Source: Paenibacillus catalpae
GTDB lineage: Bacteria > Bacillota > Bacilli > Paenibacillales > Paenibacillaceae
NCBI RefSeq assembly: GCF_900112695.1
Contig: NZ_FOMT01000003.1
Span: 434,001 to 498,000 of the forward strand
Direction: 5' to 3'
Length of the DNA stretch: 64,000 nucleotides
The translations under genes and the position numbers were made by a program. Positions 18,694 through 29,100 of the stretch are shown here, one piece after another (the stretch's first letter is position 1; each line of letters starts with the position of its first letter). The notes beneath the pieces are model-generated. The model saw only the letters and a list, made by a program, of their open reading frames with translations. It was not told where the DNA came from and made no database searches.

Positions 18694-18957
18694 AATTAAA
18701 CATCTGCGTGAGATGTCATCATTGTGGCTTTGCGAACCAGAAATCCTTGGTGAGTGAGCGTTTATTGGTCTTGCGTGTTAACCATTACATATTCTCATTG
18801 TAATTGGAAATTATTAATAACTCTTCATAAAATTTATGAAGAACTTCTTAATTTTTGGCCTGTTCATTTTTATTGGGGATATGACGGATTTAACCTGCTT
18901 TCGAGCAGGTTTTTCCTTATGTAGATGACAGGTTATTTTCCAAAAATAAAGATTACT
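18694..18957. other. Gene-free AT-rich gap with an orphan hairpin
   Basis: Together with its flanks this is about 370 bases without a gene. The first 190 bases are AT-rich with no coding potential seen on either strand. It contains the UUCG hairpin listed separately and leads into the PadR promoter. Confidence 0.6.
18892..18916 (+). terminator. Orphan UUCG-loop terminator
   Basis: Stem AACCTGCT/AGCAGGTT capped by a TTCG tetraloop, followed by five T in a short run. No gene lies between it and the previous terminator 200 bases earlier, so it either ends an unrecognised short transcript or is a remnant. Confidence 0.65.
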
Positions 18958-19003
18958 TTGACACGTAGAGTACTTTAGGGTAGTATTACTCTATCAGATA
19001 GAA
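18958..19003 (+). promoter_or_regulatory. Promoter of the PadR operon with two dyads (candidate PadR operators)
   Basis: TTGACA (18958-18963), 17 bases, then TAGTAT (18981-18986). The inverted repeat TAGAGTA/TACTCTA (18966-18972 and 18987-18993) overlaps the spacer and -10, and a perfect 13-base palindrome, TCTATCAGATAGA, covers 18991-19003 at the expected transcription start. PadR proteins usually repress their own operon from such sites. Confidence 0.6.
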
Positions 19004-19026
19004 TAGTTAAGCAAGGAGGGCTCAGT

Positions 19027-19356
19027 ATTATTAGGAGCGACATTATTCGCGGGCATTTGGATCCAATTATCTTACGCTTGATCCTGGAAAAGGATCGGTA
19101 CGGATATGAAATTTCTAAAGAGATCAGCCTGCGAACGAAGGACAGATTCCAGATTAAAGAAGCGACCTTGTATGCGGTATTCCAAAGGCTTGAGAATAAG
19201 GAGCTTATTGAGTCATATTACGGAGATGTCTCTCATGGAGGACAGAGGAAATACTACCGAATAACAACATTAGGCAAGGCCTATTTGCGGGAAACGGTTA
19301 AAGAATGGCAGGAAATCAAGGAAATTATCGACGTGTTCATGGAGGGATTGATTTGA
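19027..19356 (+). CDS. PadR-family regulator, probable ATT start
   Basis: A 109-residue winged-helix regulator. From HLDPIILRLILEKDRYGYEI the PadR N-terminal domain is clear, with recognition region EATLYAVFQRLENKELIES and the wing SHGGQRKYYRITTLGKAYL. Reading the same frame further upstream gives IIRSDIIRGHLDPIIL, the normal PadR beginning, but no ATG, GTG or TTG precedes those residues after the AAGGAGGG site (19013-19020). The codon at correct spacing (6 bases) is ATT at 19027, or ATT at 19030. A conventional TTG exists at 19057 but cuts off the conserved N-terminal helix and has no ribosome site. The stop overlaps the next start (TTGA), so the pair is translationally coupled. Confidence 0.85.
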   Translation: MIRSDIIRGHLDPIILRLILEKDRYGYEISKEISLRTKDRFQIKEATLYAVFQRLENKELIESYYGDVSHGGQRKYYRITTLGKAYLRETVKEWQEIKEIIDVFMEGLI

Positions 19357-19751
19357 AATCAATAAAGCAGCATGTAGACGAATTGTTCAAGGGTATTCCG
19401 GAGAGCGAGAAAAAGAAGATCATCAAACAGGAAATTGTGGCTAACCTTCAGGAGAAGGTATTCGACTTGATGGAGCAGGGGAAGGAAGAAGAGGATGCGA
19501 TCAACAAAGCGATTGTCGAGTTCGGAGACATCGAGGAGATCAAGCAGCAGCTTGGACACAAACTGCCTACAAGAAGGAATAACGCCAAATTAAATCTTGG
19601 TTTTTCGATCTGGGGCAGCCTTCTGATCATCGCACTTGTTGTATTCGTGAATTTCTATTATACCCCGGATGTGATCTGGTTCGTTTACCCGACATTTGCT
19701 GTTCTTTGGTGGCCGTTGTCCATGGTGTTTAATTGGTTGCGCTTAAGGTGA
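19353..19751 (+). CDS. DUF1700/HAAS-type helical protein with one 2TM repeat
   Basis: A 132-residue membrane protein. Residues 1-70 form the helical module that commonly accompanies PadR genes (DUF1700/HAAS or permease-prefix type): KQHVDELFKGIPESEKKKI, then EEDAINKAIVEFGDIEEIKQ. After a basic linker come two membrane helices that share the motif TPDVIWFVYPTFAVLWWPLS with the next gene. The TTG start at 19353 overlaps the PadR stop and follows GGAGGG. By analogy with other PadR-linked modules it probably relays a membrane signal to PadR; that role is inference. Confidence 0.75.
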   Translation: MKSIKQHVDELFKGIPESEKKKIIKQEIVANLQEKVFDLMEQGKEEEDAINKAIVEFGDIEEIKQQLGHKLPTRRNNAKLNLGFSIWGSLLIIALVVFVNFYYTPDVIWFVYPTFAVLWWPLSMVFNWLRLR

Positions 19752-19764
19752 GGAGGTCGACCTA

Positions 19765-20403
19765 ATGATAGATAGGCAGCAAGTGGGATTTGCCGCAATT
19801 GGCAGCTTGATGAGCATCTTGTTTTTTATGATCGTGAATTTCTTAACTACCCCAAGTGATATTTGGTTTATTTATCCGGCGTTTGTATTATTGTTCTGGC
19901 CGCTCAGCCTGGCATCCGTAAGAAAAGGCTATTACAAGCTGTATTCCTTGCTCGGAAGCCTGCTCGTTATCATCCTTATGCTTACGATTAACTATATGCA
20001 ATCCCCCGAGTATCCGTGGTTCGTCTATGCCGTATTTCCGGTCATATGGTGGCCGATTGTGATGTATAGCGGGTCAAAAGCAAAGACGTTAACGTTCGCT
20101 GTAATTGCAGGCATAAGTGCGATTTTGTACTATTCGATCTTAAATGCTGTTATGTCGCCTGATTATCCTTGGGCCATATATCCTGCTTTTGCTGTGATCT
20201 GGTGGCCGCTTGCACTCTATTATGTCCGTAAGAAACAGTACTACAGCTTTTCCATCTCTGCCAGCTCACTAATGATTGCGTTCTTTATTACGGTCAATGT
20301 GGTTTCGTCTCCGGATACCATCTGGGCGATTTATCCGATCTTCGCCGTATTGTGGTGGCCGCTTAGCATGTACTATTTTCAGGTTAAGAGAATCAAGAAC
20401 TGA
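19765..20403 (+). CDS. Eight-helix membrane protein built from four 2TM repeats
   Basis: A 212-residue protein made entirely of four tandem units of about 50 residues. Each unit has one hydrophobic helix, then an SP(D/E)xxW(F/A)(I/V)YPxFxxxxWPL turn-and-helix. The turns read TPSDIWFIYPAFVLLFWPLS, SPEYPWFVYAVFPVIWWPIV, SPDYPWAIYPAFAVIWWPLA and SPDTIWAIYPIFAVLWWPLS. The same unit occurs once in the preceding gene. It resembles 2TM-domain proteins in general plan, but I do not know a described family with this four-fold array. It has no catalytic motif, follows GAGGAGG, and lies between the HAAS-type gene and the desaturase in one operon. Sensing membrane thickness, order or temperature is a reasonable guess. 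Confidence 0.8.
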   Translation: MIDRQQVGFAAIGSLMSILFFMIVNFLTTPSDIWFIYPAFVLLFWPLSLASVRKGYYKLYSLLGSLLVIILMLTINYMQSPEYPWFVYAVFPVIWWPIVMYSGSKAKTLTFAVIAGISAILYYSILNAVMSPDYPWAIYPAFAVIWWPLALYYVRKKQYYSFSISASSLMIAFFITVNVVSSPDTIWAIYPIFAVLWWPLSMYYFQVKRIKN

Positions 20404-20450
20404 TCTAACCCAGATTAAATGGAATGTCCATAAGGACAGAGGGGAACTAT

Positions 20451-21497
20451 ATGCAAACATCCGTACGTCAACTGAAAAAGGACATGGCTCCTTATGAGAA
20501 ATCAAATGCCAGGACCAGCATTCTACAGATCTTGAACACCATCTTGCCGTTTGTAGTGCTCTGGTATGTTGCCTATCTCTCGCTCTCCGTATCTTATTTG
20601 CTCACTTTAGCTATTGCGGTTGTCGCATCCGGATTCGTCGTTCGGACATTTATTATTTTCCACGATTGCTGTCACCAGTCCATGTTCAAGAGCAAGAGAT
20701 TAAATGAAATAGTCGGAACGTTTACGGGCATTCTCACTTTCTTCCCTTATTATCAATGGAAGCATGCGCACTCCATTCATCATGCTACCAGCAGTAATCT
20801 GAATAAAAGGGGAATAGGGGACATATGGATCCTTACGGTAGAGGAGTATTTAACTTCTTCCGTATGGAAGCGTATAGGTTACAGATTGTATAGGAATCCT
20901 TTTGTTTTGTTCGTTCTTGGACCGTTCTACACGATTCTCATTGAAAATCGCTTCAACCGGAAAAATGCCAAAGCGAAAGAACGCATCAATTTGTATTTGA
21001 CGAATTTGGGTATTGTGCTTCTGGCAGGACTGGTCTGTTGGGCTGTTGGCTGGCAAGCCTTTCTAATGGTTCAGCTTCCGATCTTCTATGTTTCCGGAGC
21101 AGCCGGTATCTGGTTGTTTTATGTGCAGCACCAATTCGAAGACAGCTACTTCGAGAACGAAGAAGAGTGGGATTATGTGAAGGCGGCAGTTGAAGGAAGC
21201 TCTTATTACAAGCTGCCTAAGCTGCTGCAATGGCTGACGGGGAATATCGGCTTCCACCATGTTCATCACCTGAGCCCTAGAGTGCCGAACTATTACTTGG
21301 AAGAAGCTCATAAGATGACGCCAGCTTTGCATAAGGTGACCACCATAACCATTGCCTCCAGCCTGCAGGCGATTCGATTCCGTCTCTGGGATGAGAGCAA
21401 CAAGAGATTTGTGGGATTCAAAGAAATAAGCGAGAGAGTCAAAATGAAAGAGGCTGACTCAAAAGGCGTTCGCTCGCTAGAGAAAAAGCGTGCATAA
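20451..21497 (+). CDS. Membrane fatty-acid desaturase
   Basis: A 348-residue di-iron acyl-lipid desaturase. All three histidine boxes are present: HDCCHQ (His71, His75), HSIHH (His107, His110, His111) and HHVHH near residue 270, together with about four to six membrane helices. It introduces a double bond into membrane acyl chains, raising fluidity. ATG 20451 follows GAGGGGAAC; the ATG at 20424 lacks a site. It is the last gene of the PadR operon, 47 bases after the 2TM-repeat gene. It is not next to DesKR-type regulators, which suggests that PadR and its membrane partners control it here. Confidence 0.92.
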   Translation: MQTSVRQLKKDMAPYEKSNARTSILQILNTILPFVVLWYVAYLSLSVSYLLTLAIAVVASGFVVRTFIIFHDCCHQSMFKSKRLNEIVGTFTGILTFFPYYQWKHAHSIHHATSSNLNKRGIGDIWILTVEEYLTSSVWKRIGYRLYRNPFVLFVLGPFYTILIENRFNRKNAKAKERINLYLTNLGIVLLAGLVCWAVGWQAFLMVQLPIFYVSGAAGIWLFYVQHQFEDSYFENEEEWDYVKAAVEGSSYYKLPKLLQWLTGNIGFHHVHHLSPRVPNYYLEEAHKMTPALHKVTTITIASSLQAIRFRLWDESNKRFVGFKEISERVKMKEADSKGVRSLEKKRA

Positions 21498-21511
21498 TCG
21501 ATGAGGATTCT

Positions 21512-21552
21512 AAAAAAGCGATGCAGGGTGCTACCCCTGCATCGCTTTTTTG
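21512..21552. terminator. Terminator after the desaturase, also facing the minus-strand AraC gene
   Basis: Stem AAAAAAGCGATGCAGGG with its near-perfect complement and a short loop, flanked by A-run and T-run, so it can work in both directions. Confidence 0.9.
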
Positions 21553-21617
21553 CGATTTTAGTCTCTCTCAGCTTTCTTCAGCAAGTTATGGGCAAGCGAA
21601 ACTTATGGGATTTTCAG

Positions 21618-22838
21618 TTATTTTACCTTGTGAATTTGAGAAATTTGCTGCTTCCGGTATTCACCGGGCGATATCCCGATCTGCTTCTTGAACATCCGGT
21701 TGAAGGACGTTATATTAGCATATCCGACCTGCATGCTGATGTCCTGGATGGACATTTCGGTGACGACGAGCAGCTCCTTTGCCTTGCGGATGCGAATTTC
21801 GTTCAGATGGTCGCTGAAGTTCGCGCCGGTCTTCTCTTTTATAAATACGGATAAATATGCAGGGGACATGGTCAGCAGCTGAGACAAATAGGCAAGCGAC
21901 AAATCTTGAGAGTAACGGGTGTTTAAAATATCCATCACAAGGGACGCGATCGGATCCTGATGCTGTTGAGCGTCTTTGATGAAGGCGGCGACATGCTCGA
22001 AAAGTTCTGCAAACGTATTCAAATAGTCCTGGATAGTTCCGCATTCATACAATTGCTTGATAATGGAGTAGACCGTCTCGGCCTCTTCGGCTTCCAAGTG
22101 CAGCGGTTCCAGCTTAACCCACACTTTGGCCGCCGTAAGGTTAGCTAAGTGCCGGTAGGCTTGTATTGCAGCTTTGCTTTTGACAAAGTGGTCAATCAAT
22201 TGGGACACCATCTGCATAGCGCCTTCGGGGTTGCCCGATTGCAAAAAAGAGCTGAGCGCCTGCTCGTGCTTAGGACTTAAAAGTAGTGGGGGAGTAGTCT
22301 TCAGCTTGTCAATGACTTGAGTCTCCTCGGTCAAGTTCGCTTGCTTGGCCATCTCCTGCACTTGCTGATAGGCGGCGCCAAGCTCATTATAACGAACGGG
22401 CTGCGTACCGACTGCAATAATGACCTGGCAGCGGATATTCTCCCATTTCAAGACCGGTTTCAACGTATGCATGAATGAGGCGATTTTGTCGCGGGTGGTT
22501 CCATAGAAGACAGTGACGATACTATCTGTCTCGATCTGGAACGTATCTGTGTCGTTGAACCGCTCACTTATCCGAATATGGAGCGATTCGGCGATGCTGT
22601 GAAGGACATACTGCTGTTCATAGCTGGCGCAAGCTTCTTTTGGAAATCGAAAATGAAAGAGCACGACATGACAGCTTCGGTTGGCAGACAGCCGGTTGCT
22701 CCAATCTACACTCAAAACGCCGTTTATATTCCTTAGCCGGTTTAAACATTCCAAGCGAGATAGGGCAGAAAATTGGGTTGAATTCGAACCTAACTTCTTG
22801 AAGCTGTTAGAAGGCCCTTTCCGCGCAGACATTCTCAT
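21618..22838 (-). CDS. AraC-family regulator without recognisable sensor half
   Basis: A protein of about 406 residues with a C-terminal AraC double helix-turn-helix (LSLAYLSQLLTMSPAYLSVF; IQDISMQVGYANITSFNRMF) and a middle domain similar in plan to the cytoplasmic part of the membrane AraC regulator at 4723. It lacks the REC domain of a YesN-type response regulator and the two membrane helices of the sensor type. The first 40 residues are Ser/Lys-rich and look unlike a domain. The start is uncertain: ATG 22838 has a poor ribosome site, and the frame closes at a stop about 45 bases further up. It may be a shortened member of the membrane-sensor class or a soluble regulator. It faces away from the giant surface protein gene. 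Confidence 0.75.
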   Translation of the reverse strand: MRMSARKGPSNSFKKLGSNSTQFSALSRLECLNRLRNINGVLSVDWSNRLSANRSCHVVLFHFRFPKEACASYEQQYVLHSIAESLHIRISERFNDTDTFQIETDSIVTVFYGTTRDKIASFMHTLKPVLKWENIRCQVIIAVGTQPVRYNELGAAYQQVQEMAKQANLTEETQVIDKLKTTPPLLLSPKHEQALSSFLQSGNPEGAMQMVSQLIDHFVKSKAAIQAYRHLANLTAAKVWVKLEPLHLEAEEAETVYSIIKQLYECGTIQDYLNTFAELFEHVAAFIKDAQQHQDPIASLVMDILNTRYSQDLSLAYLSQLLTMSPAYLSVFIKEKTGANFSDHLNEIRIRKAKELLVVTEMSIQDISMQVGYANITSFNRMFKKQIGISPGEYRKQQISQIHKVK

Positions 22839-23114
22839 GAAAGGAATCCCACTTTCCAGTTGTATTTGTCCATTTATTCATTTTACTTCCAATAAGTGAG
22901 TCCTGAATTAAGATAATGTTATCGCAATGTCAAATAAGCGATAGACCCTGCTTAAGAAACTATGCATGAATTACTGACTTTTCGAGAATTCCGCTGATCT
23001 TCTAAAGAGTTGCATGCTATCGAATGAAATGTGAATAGGCATTCCACTTCTGCTGGATTAAAATGTCTGTGAATTAGGCAGCAGCAATCTTAATAGAAGC
23101 GGAGTGTGTGAGGA
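22839..23114. other. Divergent intergenic region, AT-rich
   Basis: About 275 bases between the AraC gene and the giant surface protein gene. Nothing coding was seen and no confident promoter was found. The ribosome site GTGAGG sits very close to ATG 23115. Confidence 0.5.
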
Positions 23115-26100
23115 ATGAACAGGTTGTTCAAACAGGTGCGGAGGCGGTTCATCGCGGGAACGATGACGGCAGTGCTTGTCGTAACGGGCTTGCCGATCGG
23201 CGCAACCGGAACGGCTAACGCAGAGGTACTACAGCTTGAACCGGAGCTATTGATTACGGAAATCGTAGCAAACTCTCCGAACTATACGCCTCCGGGCGGA
23301 AGTGGTACTGACGATAACGCTTGGGAATACGTCGAGCTGTACAATAACAGCGGCTCTGCAATCTCGCTTAATGACTACTATATTACCAGGGACAACTATA
23401 ACGGCGGCTCTCATTACGAGTACCCCATTGAAGCTGGCCGTGTGCTTGAGCCTCAGCAGACGATTGTTGTAAGAGGACAAAGCAATGCTTCCGATCCTGC
23501 GACAGCAGAAGAGCATGACACTCTTGCATCGTTTAACTCGGTTTACCATACCGAGCTGTCGGACAATCAAGTCACCTATATGGACCAGTCCAGCGGAGGC
23601 AACCTCCCGAACACGGGTACGCAGACGGTAACGGTGAAACGGTCTTCGAATAATGAAACGGTTGTAGCCGCGAGATATAACGACGTGGATTCGACTGGAG
23701 CGCCGTTGATCAACTCCTCCAACAACATCGACGACAGCAATGGTAAAAGCATCGTATTTGCCTACAGTCCGCTTTCCGGAACAACGGCGATGACGAAGCT
23801 GTCATCCAAGCAAGCGCCAACGCCGGGAAGCCTGATTGCGGGACAACCGGTTGCGGATACGGGTGTTCCGGCGACGGCACCTCCCGTATTAAGTCACGTT
23901 CCGCAGACGACACCGATCCAGCCGCAAAATTATTCCGTAACGGCTGACGTGAGCAGCGATGGTACTTTGCTTTCTGCGAAGCTCTATTATAAAAAAGCGG
24001 AAGAATCTGCGTATACGCCAGTCCCGATCAGCGTCAAGGATGTTCAATCACTTACGGGCGTAATTCCGGAAAGCGCTATGCGGGGGACAAGCAAGATCGA
24101 CTACTATATCGAAGCCTCGAACTCGGCTGGTACAACAAGAATCCCGTCTGCGGCCGACAGCTTCTACGAGCTGCAGATCGCACAGCCTGAGCAGCCTGAG
24201 GAACCAGAGCAGCCTCCGGTTCTGCTCATTTCGGAAATCGTGTTCAACACCCCGAATATCGGAAGCGGGGATGTGAACGCTTGGGAATACTTCGAAATTT
24301 ACAACAACAGCAGTGAGCCAATCGCGCTGCAGGACTACCAAATCCAATATTTTAATGGTTCAGCATTAGCGTACGAGTGGACGTTCAGAGACAGCAAGAC
24401 CATTCAGCCCAATCAGACGATGGTTGTGCGCGCTTATTACAGTGACGAACAAAACGGCTCGCTGGACAAGTTTAACGGAGCCTACAAGGTGTCGCTTACA
24501 GAGAGCGATCTCGTCTCGTTTGATCACCCGTCCGGTAATCTCATCAACACGAACGAGCACACGGTATCGATCGTGAAGAAGACCGGCGAAGCGGTCGAAA
24601 CGATCGTGTCCGCGAAGTACAATGACGGTTGCCCGGCTGATGCGGCGACCAATTGCGATGATTTAAACAATACTTCCGTCATCTATAAGGTGGATGGCCA
24701 AAAGACCAGGCTGATGGAGAAGGCAGGAAGCAAGGTCGCCCCAACTCCAGGCTCGTTGGTTGCCGAACAGCTTTCGCCTCATATCGAGCATGCGCTGGCT
24801 GCGGGTTCCACTTTGGAAAAGGATCTTCCGATCTCCGCCGTCATTACGAGTGCGGCCGGCACGATTCAAGGCGCGAAGCTTTACTTCAAGACGGATAAGG
24901 ATGCGGATTATACCTCCGTCAATATGACCGCGGGATCAGAAAACCGCTATAGCGCCGTCATTCCAAAGGAAGCATTTGATGCGGAAGCCGAGTACCTCTA
25001 TTACTATATCGAGGCAATCGACGGCATCCATACGAGAAAGAATCCTTTCTCCGGCGATCCCTATGAAATCAAGGTGTTCCACTCGGTTACGGATGCTGCA
25101 CCTTTGCTTCTGATCACGGAGCTCGTGCCAGATGACAAGGGCAGCGACATGTACGAGTACATCGAAATGTACAACAACACGGATCGCAGCGTTAATCTGA
25201 AGGACTATGCGATCTACTACGAATTTTCCCATGGCGCCACCATTAAGTGGGATTTGACGGAGGACTTTACCCTGCCTTCGAAGCAAACGGCGGTTATCTG
25301 GGTGAAATCCGATTTGAGTCTCGACAAGTCGCTGGCTGACTTTAATGCGCATTGGAGTTCGGTTACGGGTTCAACCGTGAGCCTGTCAGGCGCGCAAGTG
25401 ACTTCTCTTTACTCGATCGGGATGGACAATACCAGCGAGGGACGTATCCTGGTTGCTCCGGATGCGGCCGATTGGGTCGGCCATTGGGGCGGCGCCATTT
25501 CGCAGGCTTGGTATAACGTTGCCAAGGATGAAGTGAACGATGATGGAAAAAGCGTTGTATACGAATATCCGAAAGGCGATCCGAACCCGCAATTCCTGAA
25601 TCGGATGTTTGAGCGTTCCGCAGGTCAAACGGCTACGCCGGGCGTAATTGTCGAAGGACAGGTGCCTGAGATAACATCAGAGATTCCCGAGGATACAGCA
25701 AAGCCGGTAATCGCCTATGCAGCTCCATCAGGCAACCAGCCTTTCGGAAGCTTGAATGTTACGGCAACGATTACCGACGACGTCAAAGTGGACCGGGCTG
25801 CGCTCTTCTTCAAAAGAACGGGCGATTCCGCTTACCAGGAAGCTAACTTGCTTCGCTCGTCGACAAATTCGAATGAATACAGCGGCACGATAGCGATGGA
25901 TAAAATTCTCGGAGCAGCCGCAATCGAATATTTCATCGAAGCAACGGACGGCCAGAACGTATCTCGTTCGACGGACGGCGGTACCGAGCCATACAAGGTG
26001 ACGTTTGAACCGAAGAGCAAGCTGTGGCTCGATTTTGCTCCGAACAGCTTCTTGAAAGGCAATAGCCGCATTCAAGGCAATGCCCTCGATGCAGGTCGCA

Positions 26101-29100
26101 CGTTAAGTTTGAAGGTGGACGGGCAGACCCTGGCTAGCGAGAAAGCGTTAAGTGACAATGCTTATCTGACTTTTAATGCCGACAATATGGAGAAGAGCTT
26201 CAATGATGGCTTGTACGTAAACGGGCAGCTGGTCTCCACGTTCCCTAACGTGTCCTACCTGGCTCCTCATGTCGCAACGGTACCGAAGAGTCTGCTGAAG
26301 CCGGGTAATAACGTGTTGCTCGTGACGGCAGGCAACAAGCTGGATCCACTAGGCAAGGAAGGCAATAACGATGACTATAAAATTGAGAACATCAAGCTTT
26401 TACTCGGCAATGGCGAGCAAGTAGCCGTTACGGCTAGAGGCAAGGTGCTCGACAAAGACCAATTTACGGCCGTCGATCCGGCAAAACGACAAAAGGTCGG
26501 CGACAGCACCGGATACTTCGAATATCTCGAGCTTACCGTTAACCTGCCTGAAGCGCTGTTCTACGGCGCAGCGTTGGAGCTTGACACGAAAACTTTGTCT
26601 GATGGCGAGCACACATTCGAGGTGTCCGACGCGGAAGCGGGAACGAAAGCAAGCGTATCCGCAATCGTCGACAACACGCTCCCGGTGTTCGACGAGTTCT
26701 CGATTAAAGATGGCGAAACGTACAGCGGCAATATTTCGCTGAATGCTAAAGCAACTGATACGACTTCCGGTATTGGCTCGACGACGGCAACCTTGGACGG
26801 CGCAGCCGTGACACTTCCGACTCAAGTAAAAGCATCTGAGCTCTCTGCCGGAGACCATGTATTCCGCGTTTCCGTCAAGGACAAGGCGGGTAACGAAGCG
26901 GTTCGCTCCGCAGCGTTCAGCGTCGGCAGCGAAATACCAAGCAACTCTTTTGAGCCGACGCCGGCGGATAACGCAACGAACGTTGGAACAAATGCGCAGC
27001 TTGGCGTAAAAGTAAGCGATCCGAACGGGGATGCGATGGATGTCAGCTTCCGCGAGGCATACCGTTACAATTACAGCAATCGCACGGATATCGAAGGCTT
27101 CTCCAATTCGACGGACCGTGAGCCTCCGCTCGAGCTAAGCCCGGCCGGCGAAACGGCGGTCTCCGCAGAAGCGATTAATCAGGTAAAGAGTGTTGACGGA
27201 ACTTATTTTGTGACCGACGCGGACGGCCTGTTCCCTTATCAGCGTTATGACTTCAAGCTCGATCAAGAGCCTGGCGATATCGCGAACGTTGAAGTGGTCT
27301 GGAAAGGACACTCGCTGCCGGATCGTCAAGTAACGTTATATACTTGGAACTACAACACGAACAAATGGGTAAGAGCCACATCGGGCGTTGGAGCTGAAGA
27401 CTTCGAACTGAAGGTGACAGTCAGCGCTGCGGACATGGTAAAAGATAAAACGATTCACGTGCTTGTACAGGATCTCGTACCGGCTGCCGAAGACGGAGTC
27501 GACTTCAGCTTCGCATGGGCGAGTGACACGCAATATTACTCCGATTCATATCCGGAGATTTACGACAAAGAAATGAAATACGTGGCGGACATGAAGGACG
27601 AGAAGAAAATTTCCTATCTCATTCATACCGGCGACTTGGTCGATGACTTCAACCGCCCGGACGAGTGGAAGGTTGCCAGCGACAGCATGAAGCGTCTGGA
27701 GGATGCCGGCGTTCCATATGGCGTCGTAACGGGCAACCATGACGTCAACCATGACGAATCCAATTACACCGAGTATTGGAAGTATTTTGGCCGCGAACGT
27801 TTCGAAGACCAGCCGTATTATGGCGACGATCTTAACAACAACCGTGACCACTACGATTTGATCTCGGTTAAGGGCCAGGATTTCCTGATTATGTACCTTG
27901 GCTGGAACATTCAGGACAATACGGTGGAATGGGCAAACGAGGTGCTTAAGAAGTATCCGGATCGCTACGTGATCATCGGTACCCACGAGTACATCTCTCC
28001 GACTGGCGCTTATTCCGGTCAAGGCGAGATGATCTGGAACGAAATCGTAGCGAAGAATGACAATGTTCGCATGGTGCTTTGCGGACACTTGCACGGCGTT
28101 GCCTATAACGTCAAGCATGTCGAAAACAGTGACCGCGTCGTTATCGAAATGCTGGCGGATTACCAATCCGGTCCGCAAGGCGGACAGGGCTACATGAGAT
28201 TCCTGGAGTTCAATTTGGCCGCTAACCAAATCCATGTCACAACTTACTCGGCTTATATGAACGACAGCAATTTCTTCGAGGAGGAAGGCAAGGACGACTT
28301 CTTGCTGCCTTACAAGACACAAGACCCGAGTAAGCAGGTTGCCACCGATTTTATCGGAGTGAATGTCTACGGAAGCAAGGAGATTGGCAGCCAGGCCAAT
28401 GTGGCAAGCGGCGGCACCGCGACCGCAAGCTGGCCGAACCGCTCGAGCAATACGGTCTATAATTGGTATGCGATTGCCACGGATAAGAACGGGGACAGCG
28501 CGACATCGGATATTTGGAGCTTCTTGACCGGCGGCACGTCCGTGCCTCCGACGACGCCAACGAATCCGACTACTCCGTCGAATCCTGAACCTGATTCCGG
28601 TGTAACGGTTATTTCTCCGAATGCGATTCCCGCAACGGGAGAAGTTACATTAAAGCCTGCAGCAGGTGCCAACGCGATTGCGCTTAGCGCAGATGCGCTT
28701 GCCAGAATTGGCAGCCGAGAAGTGAAAATCGAGACCGATAACAACGGTATTGTCATCATTCCAAATGCCGTTCTGCAGTCTCTCGGCGGAAAGCTGGGTA
28801 ACGGAAGCGAACTGATTGTCAAGCTGGACAAAATGACGCAGACGTCGATCGATCAGGCAGAAGAGAACGCAGGAGCGAAATGGAAAGCGGAAATGGAAGC
28901 GAAGGGCGCTGCCTTGCAGCTTTCATTCAGCGAACGCAGCAAATCCGGCAGTCTGACTACCATTGGCACGCTGCCAAGCCCTGTCAAGATCGAATTGAAG
29001 GCAGATTCGATTAACAACGTCAAGCTTGCGGGCATTTACCGTATCGACGAGATCGGCAATGCCGTCTGGATCGGCGGCGAGTATGCGAACGGCAGCTTTA

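Noticed and set aside
27546..28322. 258-codon minus-strand frame inside the surface protein gene
   Set aside because: It is antisense to the phosphoesterase domain and has no domain signature or ribosome site.
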